NCBI RefSeq assembly: GCF_000702545.1
Contig: NZ_JNIO01000008.1
Location: forward strand, 310,001-374,000
Source of the DNA: Selenomonas sp. AB3002
GTDB lineage: Bacteria > Bacillota > Negativicutes > Selenomonadales > Selenomonadaceae
Direction: 5' to 3'
DNA length: 64,000 bases
Position numbers and translations under genes: made by a program. The stretch's first letter is position 1. The number at the start of each line of letters is the position of its first letter. Below the pieces are notes generated by a model. The model was given only the letters and a program-made list of their open reading frames with translations, was not told where the DNA came from and searched no databases. Positions 34,022-43,300 of this stretch are shown piece after piece.

Positions 34022-34381
34022 TTATGAAGCCGTGCTCTTTTTTTGTCTGCAAGCTTGTTCTTTGACATACAGGGAATCAAGCACGGTGTCCACGGTTTCC
34101 CGGCTCAAGGGTGGCAGGGTGCGGTATTTCTTGACCAGCAGTTCCTCAGAAGCCGAGAGTGCAAAGGTCCCCGCAGGACGCGAGACAGCTCCGCTCCTAC
34201 CCAGCAGATAGTCAGTAGTAACCTGGAAGAAATCCGCCAGCTTCAGGAGGATTTCCGTATCCATGTTCCGCTTGCCCTGTTCCCATTGGGAGATAGTATT
34301 CTGTGCTACGTTGAAAATCTTGCTGAATTCTTTTTGGCTCATATTCCGCTCTTTTCGCAGCTCTGCGAGCTTATTCTGCAA
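34022..34381 (-). CDS. XRE-family transcriptional repressor of the glycan locus
   Basis: About 119 residues from a TTG at 34381, which has GGGAGG eight bases upstream; longer frames starting at 34447 or 34405 lack a ribosome binding site. An HTH_3 domain fills residues 1-60 (LAELRKERNMSQKEF, VAQNTISQWEQGKRNM and LLKLADFFQVTTDYLLG), followed by a short C-terminal part. It is divergent from the glycan gene cluster whose promoter region holds palindromes, so it very likely represses the cluster and itself. No protease or sensor domain is seen, so the inducing signal is unknown. Confidence 0.88.
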   Translation of the reverse strand: MQNKLAELRKERNMSQKEFSKIFNVAQNTISQWEQGKRNMDTEILLKLADFFQVTTDYLLGRSGAVSRPAGTFALSASEELLVKKYRTLPPLSRETVDTVLDSLYVKEQACRQKKSTAS

Positions 34382-34440
34382 GTCCAACACCTCCCTTGAG
34401 TACATTATCTCATTTAGGGATAGGACTTTCATCTGATATC

Positions 34441-34492
34441 TCAACATGAGTTGACAGAAGCAGAAAATCTTTATATAATCTCATAGTGAGAT
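34441..34492 (+). promoter_or_regulatory. Consensus promoter with overlapping operators for the glycan cluster
   Basis: TTGACA (34451-34456), a 17-base spacer and TATAAT (34474-34479): a perfect promoter. The perfect palindrome ATCTCATAGTGAGAT (34478-34492) overlaps the -10 end and the start point. TCAACATGAGTTGA (34441-34454) overlaps the -35, and a TATCTCATTT half-site lies further toward the XRE gene. Such sites are expected for XRE repressors. Confidence 0.78.
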
Positions 34493-34508
34493 AAAAGGAG
34501 CGGTGGAT

Positions 34509-35792
34509 ATGGAGAACCCGGAAAATCAGCTTAAGCATGAACTCATTCTCTATGGCAGAGGTCTGATTGCAGAGGAGTACTTCCGCTACCTGTCCCGAAA
34601 GGAACAGGCGGGAGAGGTCATGTGTTTTGCTGTGACCACCATGAACGGCCAGGGAGACACTTACTGCGGAAGGCCTTGTCTGGAAATTGAGCCGGCTTTG
34701 GCAAAATTCCCGCAGGCAGAGGTACATCTGGCTTTGCAGGAAAAATATCATGGGGAAGTCGTTTCCCTGCTGGAGAAGCTGGGGAGAAGGCCGGAACGGG
34801 TTATTGGCCTCCATCGCATGACGGAATTATTGGGAGAGCAGGGAATAAGGGAAATCAGCACCGCTTGTTCGGAATTAACGGTAAGGCGCAATCCCCATGA
34901 CTATTCCATGCTGGAAATCGCTGCTAGTGAGCATCCGGAAGAAAAGTTCACTTTTTACCCCATGACTCAAGTGCCTTTATCACCAGAGGATATGGCAAAG
35001 GTGCGTAGTTATGTGCAGGGAAATTTTTTCGAGGGCTGGGGTGGCATAAAAGATTTGGCAAAGTCTGCTTCAAGGCTTGAGGAAAATGTCCTTTACATAG
35101 CCATGGCCACTTCTGCCAAGGATGCCCTGGTCAGCCGTGAGGGCCTGCCGGGCTATGTACACACCGTGCTGGGAGGAGCCGCGGCCTATGAGGGGCAGCG
35201 CTCTGGAGAACTGGCATATGATGATGAAGGGAGAAATATCTCTCTTTATAATAACCTTTACTCGGAACTGACAGTTGCATACTGGCTGTGGCAGAAAGCA
35301 CCGCAGACTAAGTACCTGGGGTTATGCCATTACCGCAGGCATTTTGTGCTGCCTGCGGAAGTGCAGGGGGCTATAGCCAAAGGGGAGATAGACGTCCTTC
35401 TTACCCGCCCACGCCTTACTTTTCCAAGCGTGCGGGAATACTTTGCGAACCTACCAGTCACCACCATGGATGAGCTGGACTATGAAACAATGCTCAGATT
35501 GATAGAGAGTGAAGATTCTGAGCTGGCAAAGTTTTCAAGGGATTTCTTGGAGGGGCAGATTCATTTTCCCAATAACATGGTTATCGCAAAGAGAGATATT
35601 TATCTTGACTATTGTAAATTCATGTTCAAGGTGCTGCAGGGGATGCAGGAGCATTACAAGGGGAAAGGGACTCCCCGCCCGGACAGGTACCTTGGCTATG
35701 TGGGGGAACTGCTGACTACCGTGTACTTCGCCTATCATCGTGGGAGATGGCGGACAGGATTTATAGATTATCGACTGCTGAAAGAAGTATGA
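34509..35792 (+). CDS. DUF4422 glycosyltransferase with N-terminal Rossmann-like domain
   Basis: About 427 residues from ATG 34509 (GGAG ribosome binding site; GTG 34503 alternative). The N-terminal ~130 residues form a Rossmann-like unit beginning ELILYGRGLIAEEYFRYL, a recurring accessory domain in this cluster. The C-terminal ~240 residues are DUF4422, shown by YNNLYSELTVAYWLWQ, LGLCHYRRHF and FPNNMVIAKRDIYLDYCKF. DUF4422 proteins are found in capsule and exopolysaccharide loci and are believed to be glycosyltransferases. It is the first gene after the regulated promoter and is followed after 12 bases by a GT2. Confidence 0.8.
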   Translation: MENPENQLKHELILYGRGLIAEEYFRYLSRKEQAGEVMCFAVTTMNGQGDTYCGRPCLEIEPALAKFPQAEVHLALQEKYHGEVVSLLEKLGRRPERVIGLHRMTELLGEQGIREISTACSELTVRRNPHDYSMLEIAASEHPEEKFTFYPMTQVPLSPEDMAKVRSYVQGNFFEGWGGIKDLAKSASRLEENVLYIAMATSAKDALVSREGLPGYVHTVLGGAAAYEGQRSGELAYDDEGRNISLYNNLYSELTVAYWLWQKAPQTKYLGLCHYRRHFVLPAEVQGAIAKGEIDVLLTRPRLTFPSVREYFANLPVTTMDELDYETMLRLIESEDSELAKFSRDFLEGQIHFPNNMVIAKRDIYLDYCKFMFKVLQGMQEHYKGKGTPRPDRYLGYVGELLTTVYFAYHRGRWRTGFIDYRLLKEV

Positions 35793-35804
35793 GGGAGAGG
35801 TCAT

Positions 35805-37211
35805 ATGCCGGAAATATCCGTAATTGTGCCCCTGTACAATACAAGGAAGTATCTGCAGGAGGCTATTGATAGCGTACTAGCTCAGACTTTTCAGGATTTC
35901 GAAATCATAGTGGTAGATGACTGTTCAACGGATGGCAGCTGGGAACTGGTAAACAGGCTTTATGGAGAAAATGACAATGTCTGCCTGTATCGCCATGAAA
36001 ACAACAAGACAGCAGGTGGCGCCAGAAACACGGGCCTTGAGCACGCTAAGGGCAAATACATTGCCTTTTTGGACAGTGATGATCTCTATATGCCGGAGAC
36101 ATTGGAAATCATGCATAAGGCGGCCGAAAAGTACGGCGCGGAGGTAGTTCATTCCCCAGGTTGTTTGATACCCCAGGGAGATCAGGAGCAGATAAGGACA
36201 ACAGACGAATTCCGCACCATTCTCTTTGACGATATGTCAGCCTCAGAAAAGCCAGTGCTGATAAACGAAGACAAGGCCTATCGCGTGGAGCTTTGGGGCA
36301 GACGGAAACTTTACGGCACCATCTGGAACAAGCTTTTCAGAAAGGATTTCCTGGACAAGCATCACATACGCTTCGAGGAAAACTTAGTGCCGGGGCAGGA
36401 TGCCATCTTCCTGTTCCGTTGTATCTTCTATGCCAGAATCTACCTATGGATTCCGGACATCTTCTACATCTACCGCCGTCCTGTCACATCTGTGACCAGA
36501 AAAAAGCGGGATGCCAAATTTATCGCAATGCAGGCCAAAAATATTGCAGCGAAGATAAAGGCACTGGATACCTATATGGGTGACATCCCGTGGTTCAGTG
36601 ACAAACCGGAAGTACAGGACAAAGTTCGGGAGTTTGCCATTATCGACACTGACCCCTCCTTCATTCAGCAAGGCTACCACAGCCAGGGCCTGCTGGAGGG
36701 CAGTGAGGAAGAAATCCGCCAAGCCTTCAAGGATATTTACGGTGAGCAAGGCTATTTTGCCTATTGGTATTTCCATCACTATCATCTGCTGAAGGCAGGC
36801 GCGGGAGGAACCAATGAGGGCCAGTCATACATCTTCCCCTATCATCTTTTCCAAGAGGGAGAGAGAACCGTCATCTACGGCGCCGGAGAATCCGGCCAGT
36901 CCTTCTACCGCCAGTTGCAGCGGCAAAACTACCTCAAGCCCGTAGGTATAGTGGACAAAAGAGCCAAGGAACTTAAAACCCCGGACTTCCCCGTGCAACT
37001 AGTTGAAGACCTAAAAAAGATGGACTTCGATGCCCTTCTGATTGCCGTCATCAATGAAAAAGCAGCCAGGGAAATCAAGGCCATGCTCATTCAAATGGGT
37101 ATAGCAGAAAACAGGATTCGCTGGCAAGGAAATGCCTACACAGAAGATGACTATTACAACAACTACTATTTTCCCTTACTGAGAGAAAACCATCAAGCAA
37201 GACAAAACTAA
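35805..37211 (+). CDS. Family 2 glycosyltransferase with C-terminal Rossmann-like domain
   Basis: A 468-residue protein. The GT-A domain (residues 1-230) opens with ISVIVPLYNTRKYLQEAIDSVLAQTF and has VDDCSTDGS, GARNTGLEHAKGKY and the DxD-type FLDSDD. A helical stretch follows. The C-terminal 110 residues carry another copy of the cluster's accessory domain (TVIYGAGESGQSFYRQL, then VGIVDKRA, DALLIAVINE, and a final GIAENRIRW-like turn). The enzyme probably adds one sugar in the repeat unit of the surface glycan. The start follows GGGAGAGG. Confidence 0.85.
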   Translation: MPEISVIVPLYNTRKYLQEAIDSVLAQTFQDFEIIVVDDCSTDGSWELVNRLYGENDNVCLYRHENNKTAGGARNTGLEHAKGKYIAFLDSDDLYMPETLEIMHKAAEKYGAEVVHSPGCLIPQGDQEQIRTTDEFRTILFDDMSASEKPVLINEDKAYRVELWGRRKLYGTIWNKLFRKDFLDKHHIRFEENLVPGQDAIFLFRCIFYARIYLWIPDIFYIYRRPVTSVTRKKRDAKFIAMQAKNIAAKIKALDTYMGDIPWFSDKPEVQDKVREFAIIDTDPSFIQQGYHSQGLLEGSEEEIRQAFKDIYGEQGYFAYWYFHHYHLLKAGAGGTNEGQSYIFPYHLFQEGERTVIYGAGESGQSFYRQLQRQNYLKPVGIVDKRAKELKTPDFPVQLVEDLKKMDFDALLIAVINEKAAREIKAMLIQMGIAENRIRWQGNAYTEDDYYNNYYFPLLRENHQARQN

Positions 37212-37218
37212 AAGCCTG

Positions 37219-37266
37219 CCCCGTGAAACGGGGAAGGGGGACCGGCGAAGCCGGTGGAAGGGGGGA
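37219..37266. repeat. Tandem small hairpins, REP-like
   Basis: CCCCGT-GAA-ACGGGG is followed by ACCGGC-GAA-GCCGGT within a purine-rich AAGGGGG context. Two adjacent GC hairpins with identical GAA loops between genes suggest a dispersed extragenic palindrome. Confidence 0.5.
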
Positions 37267-37312
37267 CTAGTCGTCGCACCCTCTCCTTAAAGGCAAAAAG
37301 GAGCAATACACC

Positions 37313-38632
37313 ATGAAAATAGCAATCGCTGGCACCGGCTATGTCGGTTTCGTCACCGCCGTTTGCCTGGCCGAGCACGGCCACCAGGTAACCTGTGTGG
37401 ATGTGGACAAGCAGAAAATCGACAGCCTGAACCGCTACGGCAAGGCCCTGATCTACGAAAAAGACCTGGATGCCCTGATGGAAAAGAACAAGGAGCGCCT
37501 GACCTACACCACGGATTATGCCAGTGCCTACAAGGATGCAGAAATCATCTTTATCGGCGTGGGTACCCCGGAGAAAAGGGATGGCTCCGCCAATCTGAAC
37601 TACGTCTACGCCGTGGCCATGCAGATAGCGGAGACCGCAGAACGTGAGTGCGTGGTGGTAGTGAAATCCACTGTCCCCATCGGCACCAATGAACGAATCG
37701 AAAAGCTTATCAAAGAGCATAGAGTGGAGGGGGCAGCCCCACTCCATGTAGCATCTAACCCGGAGTTTTTGTCGCAGGGTACGGCGGTGCACGATACTCT
37801 CCATGCCTCACGCATCGTCATGGGGGTGGAGGATGACTACTCCAAAGCAAAGCTCACGGAACTCTACAAGGATTTCGCTGCCCCGAAGATCATCACCAAC
37901 CGCCGCAGTGCAGAGATGATCAAGTATGCTTCCAATGATTTCCTGGCGCTCAAGATAAGCTACATCAACGAAATCGCTAACCTTTGCGAGGAAATCGGGG
38001 CAGATATCGAGGACGTAGCCAAAGGCATGGGCTACGACAAGCGCATTGGCAGCAAGTTCCTGCGGGCAGGGATAGGTTATGGCGGGTCTTGTTTTCCAAA
38101 AGATACCAAAGCTTTGCACTGGCTATCTGACTATCATGAGCAGGAGCTGAAGACTGTCAAGGCGGCCATTGAGATCAATGACCACCAGAAGTTGAAGCTG
38201 ATTCGCAAGGCTCATAAGTACTATGAGGATTTGGAAGGTGTCACAGTGGCTGTGCTAGGGCTTACCTTCAAGCCTGGCACAGATGATTTGAGAGAGGCAC
38301 CGTCTCTCACCAATGTACCTATGTTGCTGGAGGAAGGGGCTATAGTGAGGGTTTATGACCCCATTGGTATGGAGCGGTTCAAGGAACTTTATCCTACTCA
38401 GGTGAAGTATTGCAAGGATATAGATACGGTCTTAAAAGGTGCGAAACTTTGCCTGATACTGACAGACTGGCCTCAGGTCAAGGAGTACCCGCTGGAAGGA
38501 TTTAAGAAGAATATGGAGAGGGCCATCGTGCTGGATGGCAGGAACTGTTATAGTTTGGCAGAGGCAGAGTCTGCTGGCATGACGTATGAGTCTATGGGTC
38601 GAAAGGCCATTGTGTCAAAATCAATGGAATGA
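37313..38632 (+). CDS. ugd: UDP-glucose 6-dehydrogenase
   Basis: A 439-residue UDP-glucose/GDP-mannose dehydrogenase family enzyme. It oxidises UDP-glucose twice with NAD to UDP-glucuronate. NAD-binding GTGYVGFVTAVCLAEHGHQV at the N-terminus, GVGTPEKRDGSANL, STVPIGTNER and NPEFLSQGTAVHD are visible. The catalytic cysteine lies in GYGGSCFPKDTKAL (about 260). The C-terminal domain has GLTFKPGTDDLREAPS. Complete length. It supplies uronic acid for the glycan made by the surrounding transferases. The gene follows an AAAAAGGAGC ribosome binding site. Confidence 0.95.
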   Translation: MKIAIAGTGYVGFVTAVCLAEHGHQVTCVDVDKQKIDSLNRYGKALIYEKDLDALMEKNKERLTYTTDYASAYKDAEIIFIGVGTPEKRDGSANLNYVYAVAMQIAETAERECVVVVKSTVPIGTNERIEKLIKEHRVEGAAPLHVASNPEFLSQGTAVHDTLHASRIVMGVEDDYSKAKLTELYKDFAAPKIITNRRSAEMIKYASNDFLALKISYINEIANLCEEIGADIEDVAKGMGYDKRIGSKFLRAGIGYGGSCFPKDTKALHWLSDYHEQELKTVKAAIEINDHQKLKLIRKAHKYYEDLEGVTVAVLGLTFKPGTDDLREAPSLTNVPMLLEEGAIVRVYDPIGMERFKELYPTQVKYCKDIDTVLKGAKLCLILTDWPQVKEYPLEGFKKNMERAIVLDGRNCYSLAEAESAGMTYESMGRKAIVSKSME

Positions 38633-38660
38633 ATGACAGCTGATTTGGAGGAAGAAATAA

Positions 38661-40256
38661 ATGAGCAGGCGTACCAGGAAGAAGAACAGGCAAGTTGCGA
38701 GAAAAGCTTTGATTGAAGAAAAAAAAGTGACAGAAACAGGCAATAGCGCAGCTGCGGAAGCAAAAGAAGTAAAAGAAACAAAAGAAACAATCGTCAGAGA
38801 AGATGAAAAGACCAAAGCAAAAGAGATGCCAAAAGGTGGCTTGATTATATACGGTGCAGGGGATCATCTTAAGGATATGCTTGCCTGGCATAAAGACTTA
38901 GCCAGTAGAATTGCCAGGGTCGTAGATAAGAATGAAGCAAAGATCGGTCAAAAAGTGTACGGCCTTGATTGCAAAGTAGAGGCTCCCAAGGTTCTGAAGG
39001 AGCTTCCTGCAGGTACGCAAGTCGCTATTTCTGCTTTGCGCTATTATGGTGAGATTGTCAAAGAACTGCATGAGATCAATGCCGGCTTGGTTTGCCCAGA
39101 TATTGATCAGGCATACTCGTTTATGTGCCAATTTGAAGCCAGGGGTATGCTAGTGTATGGTGTGGGAGCGCACTTAGAGGATATGCTCGCCTGGCATCCT
39201 GACCTTAAGGGAAGGATTGCCAGAGTATTTGACAAGGACCAGAAGAGGTGGGGGCAGAAGGAACAGGGTACAGGGAGAACCATAGAGAGTCCTGAGGTAT
39301 TGAAGCGCATAGCACCAGGAACAAAGATTGCCATTTCTGCCATACGCTACTATGAAGAAATTGCTGAGGAAATATATGCGTTGAATCCAGGTCTGGTCTG
39401 CTTGGATATTGATGAAGCCTATGCCGCTATGCCTGTAATAAAAACTCCAGCGAAACCAGCTGCAGCAAAAACAGTTGTGGCAAAACAGAAGCCTGCCACG
39501 ACTGTTGCTGCACCAAAGCCGGTGGTAAAGGTGCGTAATGAAATGAGTGTCTTGCAGAAGCAGAGGCTTAGAGGAAAGGAGTCTGCCGAAAGATGGCGAC
39601 GCAAATTTCTTATTGAATGCGCCAATATGCGTAAAGTATTTTGGGGTACCAAGGGTGTGCGGGCCAATTATCTTATACAGGAATACCGTCCCTTCATGGG
39701 GAAGACGGATTTCTTTATTGATGAGGATGTGAATCTGCGTGGGCACATCAAGGCAGGGCTGCCAATTTGTGTGCCAGATGTGCTGAAGGATATACGTGGC
39801 AGATTCAAAATCATAATCCTGTCCCGTGATTATGCCAAGATTAGCGAGAAACTCAGGGATTATGGTTATATAGAGAATGTTGATTTTGTTGAGGGCAGGC
39901 AGCTTTTGGGGGAAGACGAGAACGGTTGTATTGATGTCCCCTGTGTGGACAAGACCAGGGAAGGTATGATTGTCTATGCTGAGTGCACGCATCTGGCAGA
40001 TATGTTGAAGGCGCATCCAGAACTGGCTTGGGCAATCTCTCGTGTTATTGACAAGGATAAGAAAAAGGTCGGCACCCTGGTCAAGGATGTTGGCGTATCG
40101 GTGGAGCCACTGGAAGTGCTGCGTGATGTGCCTGTGGGTACGGAGATAGTTGTAGCTGATATCGAAAATTTCCAGGCTGCCAAAAAGGATATGCTCGAGT
40201 TGCAACCTGGCGTTATTTGCAAAAAAATTGATGATGTATGGCGTGAGTATGTTTGA
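38661..40256 (+). CDS. Repeat protein made of Rossmann-like accessory domains
   Basis: A 531-residue protein without a known name. The N-terminus (1-55) is Lys/Glu-rich. Three homologous ~97-residue units follow at about 59-155, 162-258 and 435-531. They begin IIYGAGDHLKDMLAWH, LVYGVGAHLEDMLAWH and IVYAECTHLADMLKAH, each followed by an RV-DK turn, a P-G-T strand start and a final LVCxDID or similar motif. Between units 2 and 3 lie a Pro/Ala/Lys linker and a different Rossmann-like unit (about 320-425) with FFIDEDVN and GYIENVDFVEG. Similar single units are attached to neighbouring glycosyltransferases. The protein may bind nucleotide sugars or scaffold the enzymes; this is inference. No signal peptide. 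Confidence 0.6.
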   Translation: MSRRTRKKNRQVARKALIEEKKVTETGNSAAAEAKEVKETKETIVREDEKTKAKEMPKGGLIIYGAGDHLKDMLAWHKDLASRIARVVDKNEAKIGQKVYGLDCKVEAPKVLKELPAGTQVAISALRYYGEIVKELHEINAGLVCPDIDQAYSFMCQFEARGMLVYGVGAHLEDMLAWHPDLKGRIARVFDKDQKRWGQKEQGTGRTIESPEVLKRIAPGTKIAISAIRYYEEIAEEIYALNPGLVCLDIDEAYAAMPVIKTPAKPAAAKTVVAKQKPATTVAAPKPVVKVRNEMSVLQKQRLRGKESAERWRRKFLIECANMRKVFWGTKGVRANYLIQEYRPFMGKTDFFIDEDVNLRGHIKAGLPICVPDVLKDIRGRFKIIILSRDYAKISEKLRDYGYIENVDFVEGRQLLGEDENGCIDVPCVDKTREGMIVYAECTHLADMLKAHPELAWAISRVIDKDKKKVGTLVKDVGVSVEPLEVLRDVPVGTEIVVADIENFQAAKKDMLELQPGVICKKIDDVWREYV

Positions 40257-40310
40257 TATTTCCTGACCGTGATTGCGGTCTGGTAGATATATTTTTCTAG
40301 GAGCGATGAC

Positions 40311-43300
40311 ATGATTAGGATTATTGGGACTAATCCTCAGATAGAGGCAATGTTTGCAGGCAAGTCAACCAAGAAAGATGGCAAAGGGATTTGCGTGTTT
40401 TGCGAGAAAACGGGCCAGGTTTTGGAACATGGCACAAAAAAACAGGAAGTGTTCAAGCGTTTTCGCTCCGAAAGAAGTTTTAGCCTGTCATCTTCCATGT
40501 TTGTGGAGGCAAGGGACTATTTCCATGCTGAAGTCAATCATCGGGAAGATATTGTACCCGTACTGGATGTGGAGGGGAATACGGCAGGTTATCTTTACTG
40601 GACACGCAATCGCCTCAGGGATAACAGCATTTATCAGGGGATTCCTGCTGTAGATTTCTGGGAATATGACTTTGAAAAGTATGCTAATGATTTTGTGCTT
40701 GATTGGGCAGACAGTTATGTCTTTTTGCAATTGGAGGAATACACGTATGCCATAGCCAGGCATATTTTAAGCAAGTTCCCAGAGAAGTCGGTCTATTTCC
40801 TTGACCCTTTGGCAGAATTGGCTGTCTGGGGCAAGGAGCAGGAACGCGTGAAAGTAATCGGTTCTTTCTATGATTTGCCAGAAAATTGCAGGCACACCTC
40901 TATGCAGATTACGACCTCAGAGTACAATGCCTATAGCGATCATGCGCCTGAATCAAAGAATCTTGTTTATAATTCTATAAATATCATGTATAGCATGCTG
41001 TGGGGCAAGTCCCTTTCACATCCGGGCAAAAAGCATCATGATAAGGTAGTGGTGCGACTTGACAATAAATTTGCCAGTGTGGGACTGGTAGATATCATCA
41101 AGATTGTCATGAACTTTGCTTATCAGGCAGAGCTGCAAGGCTATGTGCCTGTGGCAGACCTTACCCAGCCCGGTTGCTGTCAGTATTGGGAGCCGGGGAT
41201 CAATGTCTGGGAAGAACTTTTCAGACCATTGAGCGATATAAGGCCTGAGGAAACGGAAGATTGTGCCAATCTCATCAGTGCCCGTCAGGAGGAACGTGGC
41301 TGGCTGGTCAGCGACTGGCGCTCAAATCCCTTGTGGCGTGAGGCTGACTATAGAGGTCTGGCTACAGGCAGGTGGAGCAGCCAGCCTTGCCTGAGTGATA
41401 AAACCTGGAAATTCGTCAGGGAACATGCCCCCGAGCAGCTAAAAGCGCGCATAGAAATAGCTGCTCAAAATGAGGTGGATAAGGTAAAGCCTGTTTCATG
41501 TGCAGCTGACGGCCAACGCATACTTGGGGTGATCATCCGTGGTACGGATTACAGGAAAGAAGCCAATGCTGGTAACGAAAAGAATGCCAATAATGCCAGC
41601 GTAGAACAGATGCTTGGCTGGTGCAAAGATCTGATGAACACAGGTGGATATGACTATTTGTTCCTGGCTACGGAAGATGAAGATTATTTCCAGTTGTTTA
41701 AAGATAACTTCTCTGGTGACAAGCTCTTGTATGTAGACCAGCCACGGGTACATCTTGATTTGTCTCTGGGCAAGCGAATCACTACGGATGTACTTTTCAA
41801 GGATAAGAAAGTGGCAGGGCTTGAACTGGCAAAACTCTATCTGACTGCCTTGAAATGCTTGGTTGTTTGCGATGACCTGATTTCTTCCATGGATAATGGT
41901 ACATACAGGCAGGTCCTGCGGTGGAATGCAGGCAAATATGGACTGGCCAGGATTGTAAAAGATGGAGAAGCACTGCCTGTTTCTGTCAGGAAGGAGCCCC
42001 AGAAGGCAGTTCCGGCAGCGCCTAAGGCAGAAGCGCCTAAAAAGGAAGATGCGAAAAAGGAAGCACTGCCTAGTGCGGCGGCGCCTGCTGCAGTTCTAAA
42101 CTCTCAGGCACTGCTCAGTGACAGGCGCAGAGCACTATGGGTGGAGGGAAATCTGGCGCATCTCAAGAAACCGGAACTGTTGAGAGACGGAGATTTTTTC
42201 ATTGCCGATAATGGCTCCGATTGTGGTAGTTTCCTGCACGGTTCGCCGGTCTGCAGTCCCGAAGTTCTGCGAAGCATGGAAGATAAGCCAGTGGTGGTGT
42301 TGTTGTTGAAAGATGGCAGTGCCGCTAGGAAAAGGCTCCTTGCCCATGGTTATGTGGAGGGAACAGATTTCATATCTTCTTCTGATTTGCAGGCCAGGAC
42401 AAAAACGGAAGAAAAAGCTACCAATAGCTCAGAGCAGAAAGTGGCTCCTCTTGTGTCTATGGCAAAGGAAAAAATTTCAGAACCCGAAAAGACACCTGTG
42501 CTAGCACCTTTAAAAAAGCCAGCTACCAAGCCTCAGCCAGCTGCCAAGCCTCAGCCAGCCGCCAAGTCTCAATCAGCCGCCAAGCCTCAGCCGACTGCGC
42601 CCGTGAAGCAAAATCCTTATGATGAATTTCTTCGCAATTATGGTCAGGTTACTGAGCTTGACAGGTCGGATATGGCCAAGGATATTGCAAGTTTTGCAAA
42701 CCTGCCGCTCATATCCATTATCATGCCGGTCTATAATCCCAAGGAAAAGTTTTTCCGTCTGGCCTTGGACTCTGTTTTGGCTCAGACTTATCCTCGTTGG
42801 GAATTGTGCATGGCAGATGATGCATCCAGTGAACCTCATGTGAGGAAAGTCATAGAGGAGTACAGGAAGAAAGATGCCCGTATCAAGGTGGTTTATCGTA
42901 GCGAAAATGGGCATATCTGCAAGGCTGAGAACAGTGCCTTGGAAATGGCAATCGGAGAGTTCACTGCTCTGATGGATCATGATGATATCCTACAGCCGGA
43001 AGCGATTTATTGCGTGGCAAGGGAGATAAATACATCTCATGGCGAAGTGGATATGATCTATACGGACATGGATTACATAGATGGTGAGGGGCACAGGTCA
43101 AATCCCCGTTTTGGAGGAGATTTTGATCCCATCATTTTTGCTTCCTGGAATAATGTGGCTCATCTTGATGTCTATAGGACTTCAATTTTGAAGGATATGG
43201 GAGGATTCCGCCCTGGTTATGAGGGCAGTCAGGATCACGATATGACGCTGCGTTTCCTGAAGCATACGAAGCTGGAGAGGATACATCACATTCCCCATGT

